DNA of 64,000 nucleotides from Marinifilum flexuosum (GTDB lineage Bacteria; Bacteroidota; Bacteroidia; Bacteroidales; Marinifilaceae): NCBI RefSeq assembly GCF_003610555.1, contig NZ_RAPQ01000008.1, positions 310,001 to 374,000 of the forward strand, read 5' to 3'. Shown piece by piece: positions 45,931 to 55,071 of this stretch (position 1 is its first letter; each line of letters starts with the position of its first letter). The notes under the pieces were generated by a model. It saw only the letters and a program-made list of their open reading frames with translations, ran no database searches and was not told where the DNA came from. The position numbers and the translations under genes were made by a program.

Positions 45931-46573
45931 ATTCATTTAATTCGGGCAAATTGAGATCCTTCAATTTATCCTTTACCAAGCCGTCATCTGGAAAAAGTAT
46001 TAGAATAAAAAAACTATCATCTCTTTTGAAGAATAAAGTTGCCACATTGTATGATCTTATTGGAAAATCAAATAATACTTGATGGTATCCAGTTTCATCG
46101 CTAAGGGACATTTGGGAAACCTTGCCAATAATACCCTTCACTTTGTCCTTATTAATGTACTCATAGATTTTAGAATCAGAATTTAAGTTGAGATGTAAGT
46201 CAATGTCTAAATCAGAATTGATTCTTACTGAAGTTTCAAGAATGTCTTCTTTATTAAATGTTTGGCCAGGATATAAAATAAAATTACTTAAATCTATATT
46301 CTCAAAAAAATTAATACTGTCTATTGAGACATAGTTGTGATGTTTAAACTCCCAGATTACAAGCTGGTTGTTCTCATTGTAACGAATAAGATTAAAGTTT
46401 GCATTTTTCTTATATAGTGTAAAGCCAGAGTTAATATTATTTCTTACATTTTTATTAAGAATCCATTTATAATTCTTCCATTTGTCCCAATCTGGTTTGT
46501 ACCTTTTTTGAGAAAATTCGCATGAGGATAGAATTAGGATGGAAAGTAAGATTATTACAAAACGATATTTCAT
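45929..46573 (-). CDS. Lipoprotein of unknown function
   Basis: 214 residues with a clear lipoprotein signal (LSSC, Cys18). The mature part starts with a Trp/Lys/Tyr-rich stretch (KPDWDKWKNYKWIL) and is beta-rich with no motif I recognise. It is the second minus-strand gene after the T9SS endonuclease, across a terminator hairpin, and is encoded between two nuclease genes. Function unknown. Confidence 0.7.
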   Translation of the reverse strand: MKYRFVIILLSILILSSCEFSQKRYKPDWDKWKNYKWILNKNVRNNINSGFTLYKKNANFNLIRYNENNQLVIWEFKHHNYVSIDSINFFENIDLSNFILYPGQTFNKEDILETSVRINSDLDIDLHLNLNSDSKIYEYINKDKVKGIIGKVSQMSLSDETGYHQVLFDFPIRSYNVATLFFKRDDSFFILILFPDDGLVKDKLKDLNLPELNE

Positions 46574-46613
46574 TTAATTGAAGGAATTGTATAAATGGCT
46601 AATGATATAATGG

Positions 46614-46646
46614 AAAAAGCGGTTGAATCATCAACCGCTTTTTTTA
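46614..46646 (-). terminator. Terminator after the T9SS endonuclease gene
   Basis: Stem AAAGCGGTTGA / TCAACCGCTTT with loop ATCA, overlapping the last bases of the gene. T-run on the minus-strand transcript. Confidence 0.75.
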
Positions 46647-48368
46647 TTTCTTGATTAGTTTTTTCGAGATTCTTGTTCCATCCTTCATAGCAAATGTTAG
46701 GATGTAAATGCCTTTTGGAAGGCTGGACAAGCTTAAAGAAGTTTGTCCACTTTCTTCTATAATTGGTTTCCCTGTAAGGTTTATAATTCTTACTTTTTCA
46801 ACATTTTGTTGATTTGTAAGATAAATGGTTCCGCTACTTGGGTTAGGGTAGAATGCAGGTTTAGCATCACTGGTAAAAGGATCATCTATGCTTGTGGTTC
46901 TATCTGTTTTAAAAGTCCATTCCGTTTTATCCGAAATACCTTTGAAATAATTGCCTGCAGCATCCTTCACAGCCTTTTCATCAATTAAAATGTAATAGCT
47001 TTCACCTTCTTCCAATTGGTTGCTTAAACTAATTGTAATCACATTGTCATCATACTCAATGCTCGTATTGGAAGCACCCAAATATTGTATCAGATCATCC
47101 TCTGAACTGTAAACTTTAAATCCATCACTATCATTTCCAGCACTTACAGAATGATTAAAATCCATACTGATTTCAATATCTGTACTAACATTTTCTGCTT
47201 CATTTAGAGGAGCTCTGGCAGTAATTTCAAGAGGATCGAGTACTAAATTACCTGTTGAGAATGCCCATGTGTAATTATTATCAATGCCTTTAAAATATTC
47301 CTCATCGTCATTCTTAATGGCATTGGTTTCTATTTTGATATAGTAGCTATTTCCAGCCTTAAAATTATTGTAAGGGAGTACTTTAACTGTTTTGCCATCG
47401 AAAGTTACCAATGAAGTATTATTCATTTTAATGGTTTCGAAAATACTATTATCATCCTTATTGTGAATAATTAAATTTCCTTCTCCCGCCGAAACTTCTT
47501 GAGTAAAATTCACTATTAATTCCGCATTCACTTCCACATTAGAAGTGTTATTTACAGGAACTGTAGAGGTAAGATTGAGCTCACCAGGACTTTCGTTCAA
47601 CCAAATGTAATTGACGTATTCCGGATGGTCTATAAATGGATTTCTATTGCCTTGAAGTCTGTGAATTATGTTATTTCTAGCAATCTCATTATCGCTAACC
47701 GGATCTTGCTTGTGCCACTCCAGCAAGGCATCTTGTCTTCCATGATAGGACTGGCCTGATCGATATAAACTCATATCATTGGTCATTTCGCAATCAGGTT
47801 CTCCGTTAGTTCCTTCATAGCGAACGGTCATGTAAAAAATCATACGAGCAACATCGCCTTTCATTTCATCTCTAGGTTCCCATGAATCGTAATCGTATTT
47901 GCAGTCTGTTGCTTCATGATGTGCCGTTCCTCCATTGTCGAAATATTTATTGCTTCTGTCTGTATTAACGCTGCCATCGCAAGGGCGAAGACAATGAATA
48001 TCTGTTGATGCACCAGGATTATCGTATGGATCTCCTAAGCCATAAGATTTGGCCCATATGTGTTCACGATTCCATTCTTTGGAATTTTTCGATTCACTAC
48101 GTCCTGTGTAAATTAAAATGACATTATTGGGGTTGTTGGGATCTTCATCAGTCTCTTTCATAGCATCCCAAACATCATATTTGCTCGATGTATAAGGTAA
48201 AACAGTATTGTTTTTAATGATATTGTGAAGAGCGGTTTTTAATTCATCTCCTGATTTACCTTCAGTATTTTGGTAATATTGATCAACAGAAGTTTGGGCC
48301 AATGCAGAAAATACATTAGCCAAAAGAATAATTAGTATATAGAGTTTTGTGCGTAGAATTCTAATCAT
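46644..48368 (-). CDS. Secreted endonuclease I with Ig-like domains and T9SS sorting domain
   Basis: 574 residues from the ATG at 48368; the frame is open to a TTG at 48374. Signal peptide ending SALAQ. The nuclease domain (about 25-265) has YDVWDAMKETDEDP, EWNREHIWAKSYG, STDIHCLRPCDGSVN and RNNIIHRLQGNRNPFIDHPE. Two SbsA/Big_5-type Ig-like domains follow (about 270-375, 380-490). The last 70 residues are a type A type IX secretion sorting domain (YPNPSSGTIYL, GIYILTF, KKLIKK). So it is exported through T9SS and held at or released from the surface. It probably digests extracellular DNA. Confidence 0.94.
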   Translation of the reverse strand: MIRILRTKLYILIILLANVFSALAQTSVDQYYQNTEGKSGDELKTALHNIIKNNTVLPYTSSKYDVWDAMKETDEDPNNPNNVILIYTGRSESKNSKEWNREHIWAKSYGLGDPYDNPGASTDIHCLRPCDGSVNTDRSNKYFDNGGTAHHEATDCKYDYDSWEPRDEMKGDVARMIFYMTVRYEGTNGEPDCEMTNDMSLYRSGQSYHGRQDALLEWHKQDPVSDNEIARNNIIHRLQGNRNPFIDHPEYVNYIWLNESPGELNLTSTVPVNNTSNVEVNAELIVNFTQEVSAGEGNLIIHNKDDNSIFETIKMNNTSLVTFDGKTVKVLPYNNFKAGNSYYIKIETNAIKNDDEEYFKGIDNNYTWAFSTGNLVLDPLEITARAPLNEAENVSTDIEISMDFNHSVSAGNDSDGFKVYSSEDDLIQYLGASNTSIEYDDNVITISLSNQLEEGESYYILIDEKAVKDAAGNYFKGISDKTEWTFKTDRTTSIDDPFTSDAKPAFYPNPSSGTIYLTNQQNVEKVRIINLTGKPIIEESGQTSLSLSSLPKGIYILTFAMKDGTRISKKLIKK

Positions 48369-48545
48369 ATACAAATCCTTAGTACGTTATTAATACCTTG
48401 GTTGAGAGCATAAAAATGGTTGTGGTTGTATATACTACGAACAAATCACGGAAAAGTGACTACTGTTGCACGGAATATTGAGGCCAAATTATGAAATATC
48501 TGCTATATAGCCTTATTATTCAATAATATTTTGATGAAAAAGATA

Positions 48546-48570
48546 CAAAAAAATCCCGCCGAAGCGGGAT
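48546..48570 (-). terminator. Terminator after the POT transporter gene
   Basis: Stem ATCCCGC / GCGGGAT with a GAAG-type tetraloop. On the minus strand it is followed by seven T. Confidence 0.8.
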
Positions 48571-48603
48571 CAAGAATGATTAACCATTTTGCGATGGTAA
48601 TTG

Positions 48604-50043
48604 TTAAGATTTTTTATTTAATAGTAATTTATCGTAGAAATAAAGAGCAATAACAGCAAATAAGCCAATTGCTAAAATCACATACCAGATATTATCTGGA
48701 TTGTAGGTGTTCCAAAGGAATTGAGTCAATTCGTTTTGGTTCATACCCATTAATTCGCCAGCTCTATTGAAATATTCTGTAGCTGAAAAATCTTTAGAGA
48801 TAGCAGGAATATCCAAACCTCTTTTTTCCACTTCTTTAACCAATAGGTTCACCTTATCTGACATGCTGCCATATACATTACCTGAGATTACCCCACCAAG
48901 AGTACTACCTGCAAAAACAGGTAAGAAAGAACATCCCATGTATAAACCAACTTTATCTTTTGGCGCAATTCTACCAATGTATTCTGTAATTTTTGGAGAA
49001 CTGGCCATTTCACCAATCGAGAAAATAAAGATTGCTGTAATTACAAACAATACATTTTGTGTGTAAAGGGTTAGTGCCATACCAATGGTACAAACCAAAA
49101 TCCCACCCATCATTGCTTTTAATGGCTTTAGTTTCATTACAATTGATGAGATGATAATCTGGAAGATGATGATGAACATGGCATCGAAATTCACGATAAA
49201 CTCTGAGTCCATTTGTCCACCTTTGCCATAAGTTTCCGTTACTGCAGGCATAAAACCTTCGAAGAAATTGTAAACTGATGAAGTATCAACCCACTGTGTA
49301 ATAAATACAGGCAAGGTAAAGAATAATTGATAGTACATGCTCCAGAATGCTGCAACTAGAAGAAGGAAAATTACGAATTTAAAATCGCTTAGTGCGGTTC
49401 CTATATTTCTGAATACATTACCAATTGCTTCTCCTAATGATTCTTGTTTGATTGCTCTTTCAGGTTCCTTGTAAAACAGAATCAAGATAAAATTGATTAA
49501 GATTACACCAGCAGAAATATAGAAAACAGTAGTGTAGCCACTGTCTTTGTATGCAAGTGTTACCAAAGGACCGATAAATGCACCAATGTTAACCATCATA
49601 TAAAAGATTCCAAATCCAATTGATGAGGTTTCTTCGTCGGTCGTTTTTGCTACCGTAGCTGATATAATAGGCTTAAATAAAGCTGCACCTAATGCCAAGT
49701 ATAGATACATGGTAAATACTCCTGCAAAAGTATTGAATAGAGGCAGGGCAATGAAAGCTGTACTATATACAACAAATGAAATTCCTAAAACACGTTTATA
49801 CCCGTATTTGTCCGCAATTGCACCAGTAATAACAGGAAGGAAGTATAAAATACCAGTTCCAACCCCCATGATAATTCCTTTTTGTGCCTGCGATAATCCA
49901 AGTGCTCCAATATCTGTTGATCCTGTAAGGTAGTTGGCAAATAGCATAAAAAAGCCATACCAAGCCCATCGTTCGAAAAGCTCAATGGTGTTGGCTACCC
50001 AAAAGGTTCTGGGAAATTTTTTAAATACTTTAGTAATACTCAT
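48604..50043 (-). CDS. POT/PTR family proton-dependent peptide transporter (MFS)
   Basis: 479 residues, 12 or more membrane helices. The POT signature ExxER is visible in TIELFERWAWYG (helix 1), followed by GVGTGILYFLPVITGAIADKYGYKRV between helices 2 and 3 and GIFYMMVNIGAFIGPL. Imports di- or tripeptides with protons across the inner membrane. It is 41 bp upstream-adjacent to the PAP2 gene on the same strand, probably co-transcribed. It could use products of the exported peptidases encoded elsewhere in the window. Confidence 0.93.
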   Translation of the reverse strand: MSITKVFKKFPRTFWVANTIELFERWAWYGFFMLFANYLTGSTDIGALGLSQAQKGIIMGVGTGILYFLPVITGAIADKYGYKRVLGISFVVYSTAFIALPLFNTFAGVFTMYLYLALGAALFKPIISATVAKTTDEETSSIGFGIFYMMVNIGAFIGPLVTLAYKDSGYTTVFYISAGVILINFILILFYKEPERAIKQESLGEAIGNVFRNIGTALSDFKFVIFLLLVAAFWSMYYQLFFTLPVFITQWVDTSSVYNFFEGFMPAVTETYGKGGQMDSEFIVNFDAMFIIIFQIIISSIVMKLKPLKAMMGGILVCTIGMALTLYTQNVLFVITAIFIFSIGEMASSPKITEYIGRIAPKDKVGLYMGCSFLPVFAGSTLGGVISGNVYGSMSDKVNLLVKEVEKRGLDIPAISKDFSATEYFNRAGELMGMNQNELTQFLWNTYNPDNIWYVILAIGLFAVIALYFYDKLLLNKKS

Positions 50044-50084
50044 AACTAAAAAAAATTGGTTGTGTAGGTTGTTTGTGTTGTTGT

Positions 50085-50828
50085 TTAAAATTTGATTACT
50101 ATTCCATTTCCACTAAATAATACCCTCTGATTTTTGCGTTTGTGAAAATAAAGGCCTGCAAAATAGCCAATTCCTCCACCTAAAACAACATCTGAGAACC
50201 AGTGTCTGTTTCGGTACATTCTTGCTAAACTTACCGATGCTGGAATTACATAAATCCATTTGCTATATTCTTCGGCAAAAGGTGTGAACACAGACCATGC
50301 CACAAATGCATGTCCCGATGGAAATGATTTGGTGTTGTTGGTATTTCCTCCAAAAGCATCAAAGTGCATATTGCCATGCATCTGATCAGGACGAGAACGA
50401 CCAGCAATAATTTTAATCCCTTCGGTTAAAATTGCTCCAGTAGCCAATGCTTTTGCAGAGTTTAGAGCTGTATTGGAAAGTCTTTCGTCTTTTATAATTG
50501 CACCAATTGCCCATGTTGCCACTATCGAAGGTGCAATAATCTTTTTTTCTCCAAATTCATTAAAGAAATCTGTGTATTTTCCTGCAAAAGAAGATTGATT
50601 GTCTTTAATTCTATCATTGGCCCATTCATCTATCAAGAAAGCACCTCCTAGCAAACCACCAAAAATGATTAGGTTCTTGCTGCTGAAAACTTCTTTACCC
50701 AAACCTGGATTTAAGATGTTTTTTGAGTTTTTAAAATAGGGAATAGAATCTTGTTGAACAGGATTAAAACCTTTTGATTGGATTGATATGACCAAAAGGA
50801 ATAGAAGTGCTAGTAACTTATTTTTCAC
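50085..50828 (-). CDS. PAP2-family phosphatase
   Basis: 247 residues starting at GTG 50828. Signal-like N-terminus, then membrane segments. All three PAP2 motifs are intact: KIIAGRSRP (KX6RP), FPSGHAF (PSGH) and ARMYRNRHWFSD (RX5HX3D). Such enzymes dephosphorylate lipid phosphates, undecaprenyl diphosphate or extracytoplasmic phosphoesters. It is the first gene of a probable two-gene unit with the POT transporter. Substrate not determinable. Confidence 0.9.
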   Translation of the reverse strand: MKNKLLALLFLLVISIQSKGFNPVQQDSIPYFKNSKNILNPGLGKEVFSSKNLIIFGGLLGGAFLIDEWANDRIKDNQSSFAGKYTDFFNEFGEKKIIAPSIVATWAIGAIIKDERLSNTALNSAKALATGAILTEGIKIIAGRSRPDQMHGNMHFDAFGGNTNNTKSFPSGHAFVAWSVFTPFAEEYSKWIYVIPASVSLARMYRNRHWFSDVVLGGGIGYFAGLYFHKRKNQRVLFSGNGIVIKF

Positions 50829-50889
50829 GGGTTAAATTTTTGAACCCAACAAAAATATAAGATTTTTTGAATAGGAGAGGAAGGATATG

Positions 50890-50921
50890 AAAAAAGCCAC
50901 CCAAATTGGATGGCTTTTTTT
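50890..50921. terminator. Terminator after the tRNA-Asn array
   Basis: Stem AAAAAGCCACCC / GGATGGCTTTTT (one mismatch) flanked by A and T runs, directly after the last tRNA gene on the minus strand. Confidence 0.75.
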
Positions 50922-50922
50922 G

Positions 50923-50996
50923 CTCCCCCTCTAGGACTTGAACCTAGGACCCCCTGATTAACAGTCAGGTGCTCTAACCAGCTGAGCTAAGGAGGA
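50923..50996 (-). tRNA. tRNA-Asn (GTT), copy 4 in transcription order
   Basis: 74 nt. Acceptor stem TCCTCCT/AGGGGGA, anticodon stem CTGAC/GTCAG-type with loop CTGTTAA (anticodon GTT), T-arm GGTTCAAGTCC. CCA is not encoded. Identical in sequence to the three copies upstream. Confidence 0.97.
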
Positions 50997-51044
50997 GTGT
51001 ATAACTCCTAATTTATTTTTAAACCCATTAAGAAAGGTTTTTTG

Positions 51045-51118
51045 CTCCCCCTCTAGGACTTGAACCTAGGACCCCCTGATTAACAGTCAGGTGCTCTAAC
51101 CAGCTGAGCTAAGGAGGA
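51045..51118 (-). tRNA. tRNA-Asn (GTT), copy 3
   Basis: Same 74-nt cloverleaf as its neighbours; anticodon GTT in loop CTGTTAA. Spacer to the next copy downstream is 48 bp. Confidence 0.97.
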
Positions 51119-51164
51119 GTATAACTCCTAATATATTTTAAAACTCATTAAGAAAAGTTTTTTG

Positions 51165-51238
51165 CTCCCCCTCTAGGACTTGAACCTAGGACCCCCTGAT
51201 TAACAGTCAGGTGCTCTAACCAGCTGAGCTAAGGAGGA
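51165..51238 (-). tRNA. tRNA-Asn (GTT), copy 2
   Basis: Same 74-nt cloverleaf. The 46-bp spacer before it is identical to the one after it, so the amplified unit is exactly 120 bp. Confidence 0.97.
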
Positions 51239-51284
51239 GTATAACTCCTAATATATTTTAAAACTCATTAAGAAAAGTTTTTTG

Positions 51285-51358
51285 CTCCCCCTCTAGGACT
51301 TGAACCTAGGACCCCCTGATTAACAGTCAGGTGCTCTAACCAGCTGAGCTAAGGAGGA
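51285..51358 (-). tRNA. tRNA-Asn (GTT), copy 1 (promoter-proximal)
   Basis: Same 74-nt cloverleaf. It lies about 66 bp downstream of the promoter at 51424-51454. Confidence 0.97.
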
Positions 51359-51738
51359 GTATAACTCCTAATTTTCCTCTACACCTCACGTTTGAACTGT
51401 GTTTCTTGAGGAAAATTGCGATGCAAAACTAACAGGTTTTCCTCAATAATGCAACAGCTATTTCAATATTTTTTCAAAAAAGATTCATTTTTTTTCTTCC
51501 TGCTTTCTGTGGAATAATCAGGAATTGTTCCTATCTAATTGTTTATCAATATTGATGGGGAGTGTGGGGTGGAAAAGTAAGATTGTAGTTAAAATTTAAG
51601 AAATACAGTAAAGATTACTTCCGTATGTTGAAAAAGGCATATAAAAAACAGAATTTCCCTGCTTTTAGAGACGAATTTTATTGTAATTTTGGATTGTAAT
51701 TTTCAAACGATAATTCAAATATCTAAAACAACATACAC
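51359..51738. other. Divergent intergenic region tRNA-Asn / kbl
   Basis: 380 bp with the tRNA promoter at 51424-51454 and, on the plus strand, TAATTTTG at 51684-51691 as a -7 candidate for kbl (48 bp before the ATG, no TTG at the right distance). I see no further gene. Confidence 0.45.
51424..51454 (-). promoter_or_regulatory. Promoter of the tRNA-Asn array
   Basis: Minus strand TTG (51454-51452), 20 bp, TAGTTTTG (51431-51424): exact Bacteroidota-type pattern. Confidence 0.65.
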
Positions 51739-52929
51739 ATGTACGGAAAATTCAAAGACTATCTTGCTGAAGAAATACAAGGCATTAAAGATGCTGGTTT
51801 GTACAAAAACGAGAGAATCATAACAACTCCACAGGGAGCAGAAATTAAAGTGAATACTGGTGAGACAGTATTAAATTTCTGTGCTAATAATTACCTTGGA
51901 TTATCATCACACCCACGTGTAATGGAAGGAGCTAAAAAAGCTTTAGATTCTCACGGTTATGGAATGTCTTCGGTTCGTTTTATTTGTGGAACTACTGATA
52001 TTCATAAAGAATTAGAGCAAAAGATAGCTAAGTTCTTCGGTATGGAAGATACCATTTTATATGCAGCAGCTTTTGATGCTAATGGTGGTGTTTTTGAGCC
52101 ATTGTTCACAAAAGATGATGCAATTATCTCTGATGAGCTAAACCACGCTTCTATTATTGATGGAGTTCGTTTGTGTAAAGCAGCTCGTTACCGTTACAAG
52201 CATGCTGATATGGCCGACTTGGAAGAACAATTAAAAGTTTCTCAGGCTCAGCGTTATCGTATCATCGTAACTGATGGTGTTTTCTCAATGGATGGTGATA
52301 TTGCAAGATTGAACGAAATTTGTGATTTAGCAGATAAATACAATGCATTGGTAATGGTTGATGATAGCCATGCTTCAGGTTTCATTGGTGATACTGGTCG
52401 TGGAACTCACGAATATCACAAATGTATGGATCGTGTAGATATCATTACTTCTACATTAGGAAAAGCATTAGGTGGAGCACTAGGTGGGTTTACTACTGGT
52501 AAGGCTGAAATTATCGATATGTTGCGTCAGCGTTCACGTCCTTATTTGTTCTCAAACTCATTGTCTCCAGTGATCGTAGGAGCTTCTATCGCAGTATTCG
52601 ATATGTTGAGCGAATCAACTGAGTTGAGAGATAAAGTTATCTGGAATGCTCAATATTTCCGCGAAGGCTTATTAAAGGCTGGTTTCGATGTGAAGCCATC
52701 TGATTCTGCAATTAATGCTTTGATGTTATACGATGCAGTACTTTCTCAGCAATTTGCTGCAAAATTGTTGGATGAAGGAATTTATGTAATCGGATTCTAT
52801 TATCCAGTTGTACCAAAAGGACAAGCTCGTATCCGTATTCAGCTTTCTGCTGCGCACGAAAAAGAGCATTTGGATAAAGCTTTGGAAGCATTTATCAAGA
52901 TTGGTAAGGAATTAAAAGTGATTGAATAG
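51739..52929 (+). CDS. kbl: Glycine C-acetyltransferase (2-amino-3-ketobutyrate CoA ligase)
   Basis: 396 residues, usual length. PLP-dependent alpha-oxoamine synthase: [15 protein letters not shown] near the N-terminus, VDDSHASGF (PLP-ring Asp/His, 208-211) and the Schiff-base Lys242 in [10 protein letters not shown]. It splits 2-amino-3-ketobutyrate with CoA into glycine and acetyl-CoA in threonine breakdown. The closely related serine palmitoyltransferases of this phylum share the fold, but the [17 protein letters not shown] block fits Kbl. No tdh gene beside it. Terminator at 52947-52982. Confidence 0.92.
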   Translation: MYGKFKDYLAEEIQGIKDAGLYKNERIITTPQGAEIKVNTGETVLNFCANNYLGLSSHPRVMEGAKKALDSHGYGMSSVRFICGTTDIHKELEQKIAKFFGMEDTILYAAAFDANGGVFEPLFTKDDAIISDELNHASIIDGVRLCKAARYRYKHADMADLEEQLKVSQAQRYRIIVTDGVFSMDGDIARLNEICDLADKYNALVMVDDSHASGFIGDTGRGTHEYHKCMDRVDIITSTLGKALGGALGGFTTGKAEIIDMLRQRSRPYLFSNSLSPVIVGASIAVFDMLSESTELRDKVIWNAQYFREGLLKAGFDVKPSDSAINALMLYDAVLSQQFAAKLLDEGIYVIGFYYPVVPKGQARIRIQLSAAHEKEHLDKALEAFIKIGKELKVIE

Positions 52930-52946
52930 AACTCACAATAAAAATT

Positions 52947-52982
52947 GAAACCGGAGGCTCATTTGAGTTTCCGGTTTTTTTA
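52947..52982 (+). terminator. Terminator after kbl
   Basis: Interrupted stem AAACCGGA..CTC / GAG..TCCGGTTT followed by T-run. Confidence 0.75.
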
Positions 52983-53010
52983 TAATTTAGTTCCAACAAA
53001 TTAAATAAAG

Positions 53011-53667
53011 ATGATGAAGCGATATTTATTCTTGTTTTTAGTTCTGTTTTTTTCTTTTGAATCTTATTCGCAGTACTATAAAGATCAAAACTATTTTGTT
53101 GGTGGATCAATTGGTTACCAGTTGCCTCTTGGCGATTTTGGTGATCAGGCAAATGGAGGTCCAAACTTTCGTTTGACCGGGAGAAAAATGCTGAATAAGA
53201 AATTAAGCGTTGGAGCAGAATTGTCTTTTAGTTTGCTAGGACAAGATAAATTTTGGGATGGAAGCCATTTGGGAAGCTATGATGTAAACTACAATATTGG
53301 TTCTGCATTACTTCGAGCATCATACTATTTCGATGCCTGGGACCGAGATTTTAGGCCTTATGCTTCACTTGCTTTCGGATATTTTTATTATCGGAATGAA
53401 ATCGATTATACAGCTTCTTCTTCAGGTTCTAGTCACAGTAAGCGAACAATTACCGAAAATAAAGTAGGTTTGGCTCCAAATATTGGTTTTTTATATCACA
53501 TATCCGATACATGGAGCTTTGATATGAACCTGAGGTATACTTTTATTCCTAACTTTCCTGATTCAGTTACGGCAAAGGATGAATCTGGGGAGGAATATCC
53601 ATATTATTTAGGATTCGATAAAATCTCACTCCCCGAATTATCAATAGGTTTCTTTTACAGATTTTAA
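53011..53667 (+). CDS. Small outer-membrane beta-barrel protein
   Basis: 218 residues with a signal peptide (LFLVLFFSFESYSQ). The mature part is a probable 8-stranded barrel (OMP_b-brl type) with alternating aromatic strands, e.g. FVGGSIGYQLPLGDFG and the last strand LSIGFFYRF ending in Phe. No enzymatic motif. It overlaps the 3' end of the kinase gene by 4 bp tail-to-tail. Confidence 0.85.
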   Translation: MMKRYLFLFLVLFFSFESYSQYYKDQNYFVGGSIGYQLPLGDFGDQANGGPNFRLTGRKMLNKKLSVGAELSFSLLGQDKFWDGSHLGSYDVNYNIGSALLRASYYFDAWDRDFRPYASLAFGYFYYRNEIDYTASSSGSSHSKRTITENKVGLAPNIGFLYHISDTWSFDMNLRYTFIPNFPDSVTAKDESGEEYPYYLGFDKISLPELSIGFFYRF

Positions 53668-54278
53668 AATAGCCCGTGAATCTTCGCTTCAACTTTGTCC
53701 ACAATACTATTTAAATCAGCTGGATTTTCAAGGAAATCGATGTTGTCAGCATCAACAATCAACAAATTTCCATTGTTATAGTTGGAAATCCAGTTTTCAT
53801 ATCTGTTATTCAAGTTCTTCAAATAATCCAATCGGATCGTTTCTTCGTAGTCGCGACCTCTTTTTTGAATTTGATTAACAAGGGTAGGCACCGAAGAACG
53901 CAAGTATATTAATAAATCGGGTGCTTGAACCATTGAACTCATTAGTTGAAACAGGTTACAATAGTTTTTAAAGTCGCGCTCCGACATTAAACCCATATCG
54001 TATAGGTTAGGAGCAAAAATTTTGGCATCCTCGAAAATGGTACGATCCTGCACCACATTTTTTCCCGAATTGCGGATATCCATTATTTGGGTGAAGCGAC
54101 TTTTTAAAAAATAGATTTGCAGATTGAATGACCAACGCTGCATGTCGTCGTAAAAATCATTTAGGTACGGATTTTCATCCACATCCTCGTAATGAGCTTC
54201 CCATTTGTAATGTTTGGCTAATAATTCTGTTAAGGTAGTTTTTCCTGATCCGATGTTACCAGCTACGGCTATATGCAT
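53664..54278 (-). CDS. Deoxynucleoside kinase
   Basis: 204 residues. P-loop GNIGSGKTT (7-15), substrate-site motifs YEDVDENPYLNDFYDD, VQDRTIFEDAKIFA (DRS-like DRT), LIYLRSSVPTLVNQIQKRGRDYE (lid arginines). Phosphorylates deoxynucleosides (dA/dG/dC type) for salvage in the cytoplasm. It is 78 bp downstream of a close paralogue of exactly the same length: a tandem duplication that may have split substrate range. Confidence 0.92.
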   Translation of the reverse strand: MHIAVAGNIGSGKTTLTELLAKHYKWEAHYEDVDENPYLNDFYDDMQRWSFNLQIYFLKSRFTQIMDIRNSGKNVVQDRTIFEDAKIFAPNLYDMGLMSERDFKNYCNLFQLMSSMVQAPDLLIYLRSSVPTLVNQIQKRGRDYEETIRLDYLKNLNNRYENWISNYNNGNLLIVDADNIDFLENPADLNSIVDKVEAKIHGLF

Positions 54279-54356
54279 TGTATTATAATTATCAGTTATG
54301 AATTAAGAATCAAAAATTACAAGTTCAACTCATAATGATTAACTCATAATTTAGAA

Positions 54357-54971
54357 TTAAAAAAGTCCATGAAGTTGAGCATCAATCTTAGTGATTACTG
54401 AGCTCAAGTCTTTAGGATTATTTAGGAAATCAATATCATCAACATCAATGATTAAAAGCTTTCCGTTTGTATAACCATTAATCCAGGCTTCATATCTTTC
54501 ATTCAATCTCTTTAAGTAATCCAGTCGAATGGTTTCTTCGTAATCACGACCTCTGGCCTGAATGTGCTCTACCAAGGTAGAAATAGAAGCTCTAAGGTAG
54601 ATCAATAAATCAGGTGGCTGAATTAATGAACTCATAATATCGAAAAGAGACAGGTAATTGTCAAAATCTCTTTTAGGCATTAAATTCATTGATTCAAGGT
54701 TTGGAGCAAATATGTATGCGTCCTCATATATTGTTCTATCCTGAATGATATCTTTTCCAGATTCTCGTAAAGCCAGAACCTGATTGAATCTGCTATTTAA
54801 AAAATGGATTTGCAAGGCGAAGGACCAACGATTCATATCGTCGTAAAAATCATTTAAATATGGATTGTCGTCCACATCTTCGAAATGAGCTTCCCAACCG
54901 TAATGTTTTGCCAATAATCCAGCCAGTGTTGTTTTCCCGGCACCAATGTTTCCCGCTACAGCAATGTGCAT
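54357..54971 (-). CDS. Deoxynucleoside kinase (paralogue)
   Basis: 204 residues. P-loop GNIGAGKTT, then FEDVDDNPYLNDFYDDM, IQDRTIYEDAYIFA and LIYLRASISTLVEHIQARGRDYE. It is the upstream member of the kinase pair; strong identity through the P-loop, DRT and lid regions. In some bacteria such pairs form deoxyadenosine/deoxyguanosine kinase heterodimers, which is a possibility here. Confidence 0.92.
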   Translation of the reverse strand: MHIAVAGNIGAGKTTLAGLLAKHYGWEAHFEDVDDNPYLNDFYDDMNRWSFALQIHFLNSRFNQVLALRESGKDIIQDRTIYEDAYIFAPNLESMNLMPKRDFDNYLSLFDIMSSLIQPPDLLIYLRASISTLVEHIQARGRDYEETIRLDYLKRLNERYEAWINGYTNGKLLIIDVDDIDFLNNPKDLSSVITKIDAQLHGLF

Positions 54972-55071
54972 ATTTATGTTTAGTTATTAGTGGAAAAATG
55001 CAACTAAAATTAGTAATATTTTTTTGGATATCAACCCCTTATCAATGAGAATAAATGCACTTGGTTTTTAA

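Noticed and set aside
50923-51358. tRNA-Asn array as an attachment site of an integrated element
   Set aside because: There is no integrase, no partial tRNA copy at another site and no foreign gene block next to it; the repeats are complete tRNA genes.
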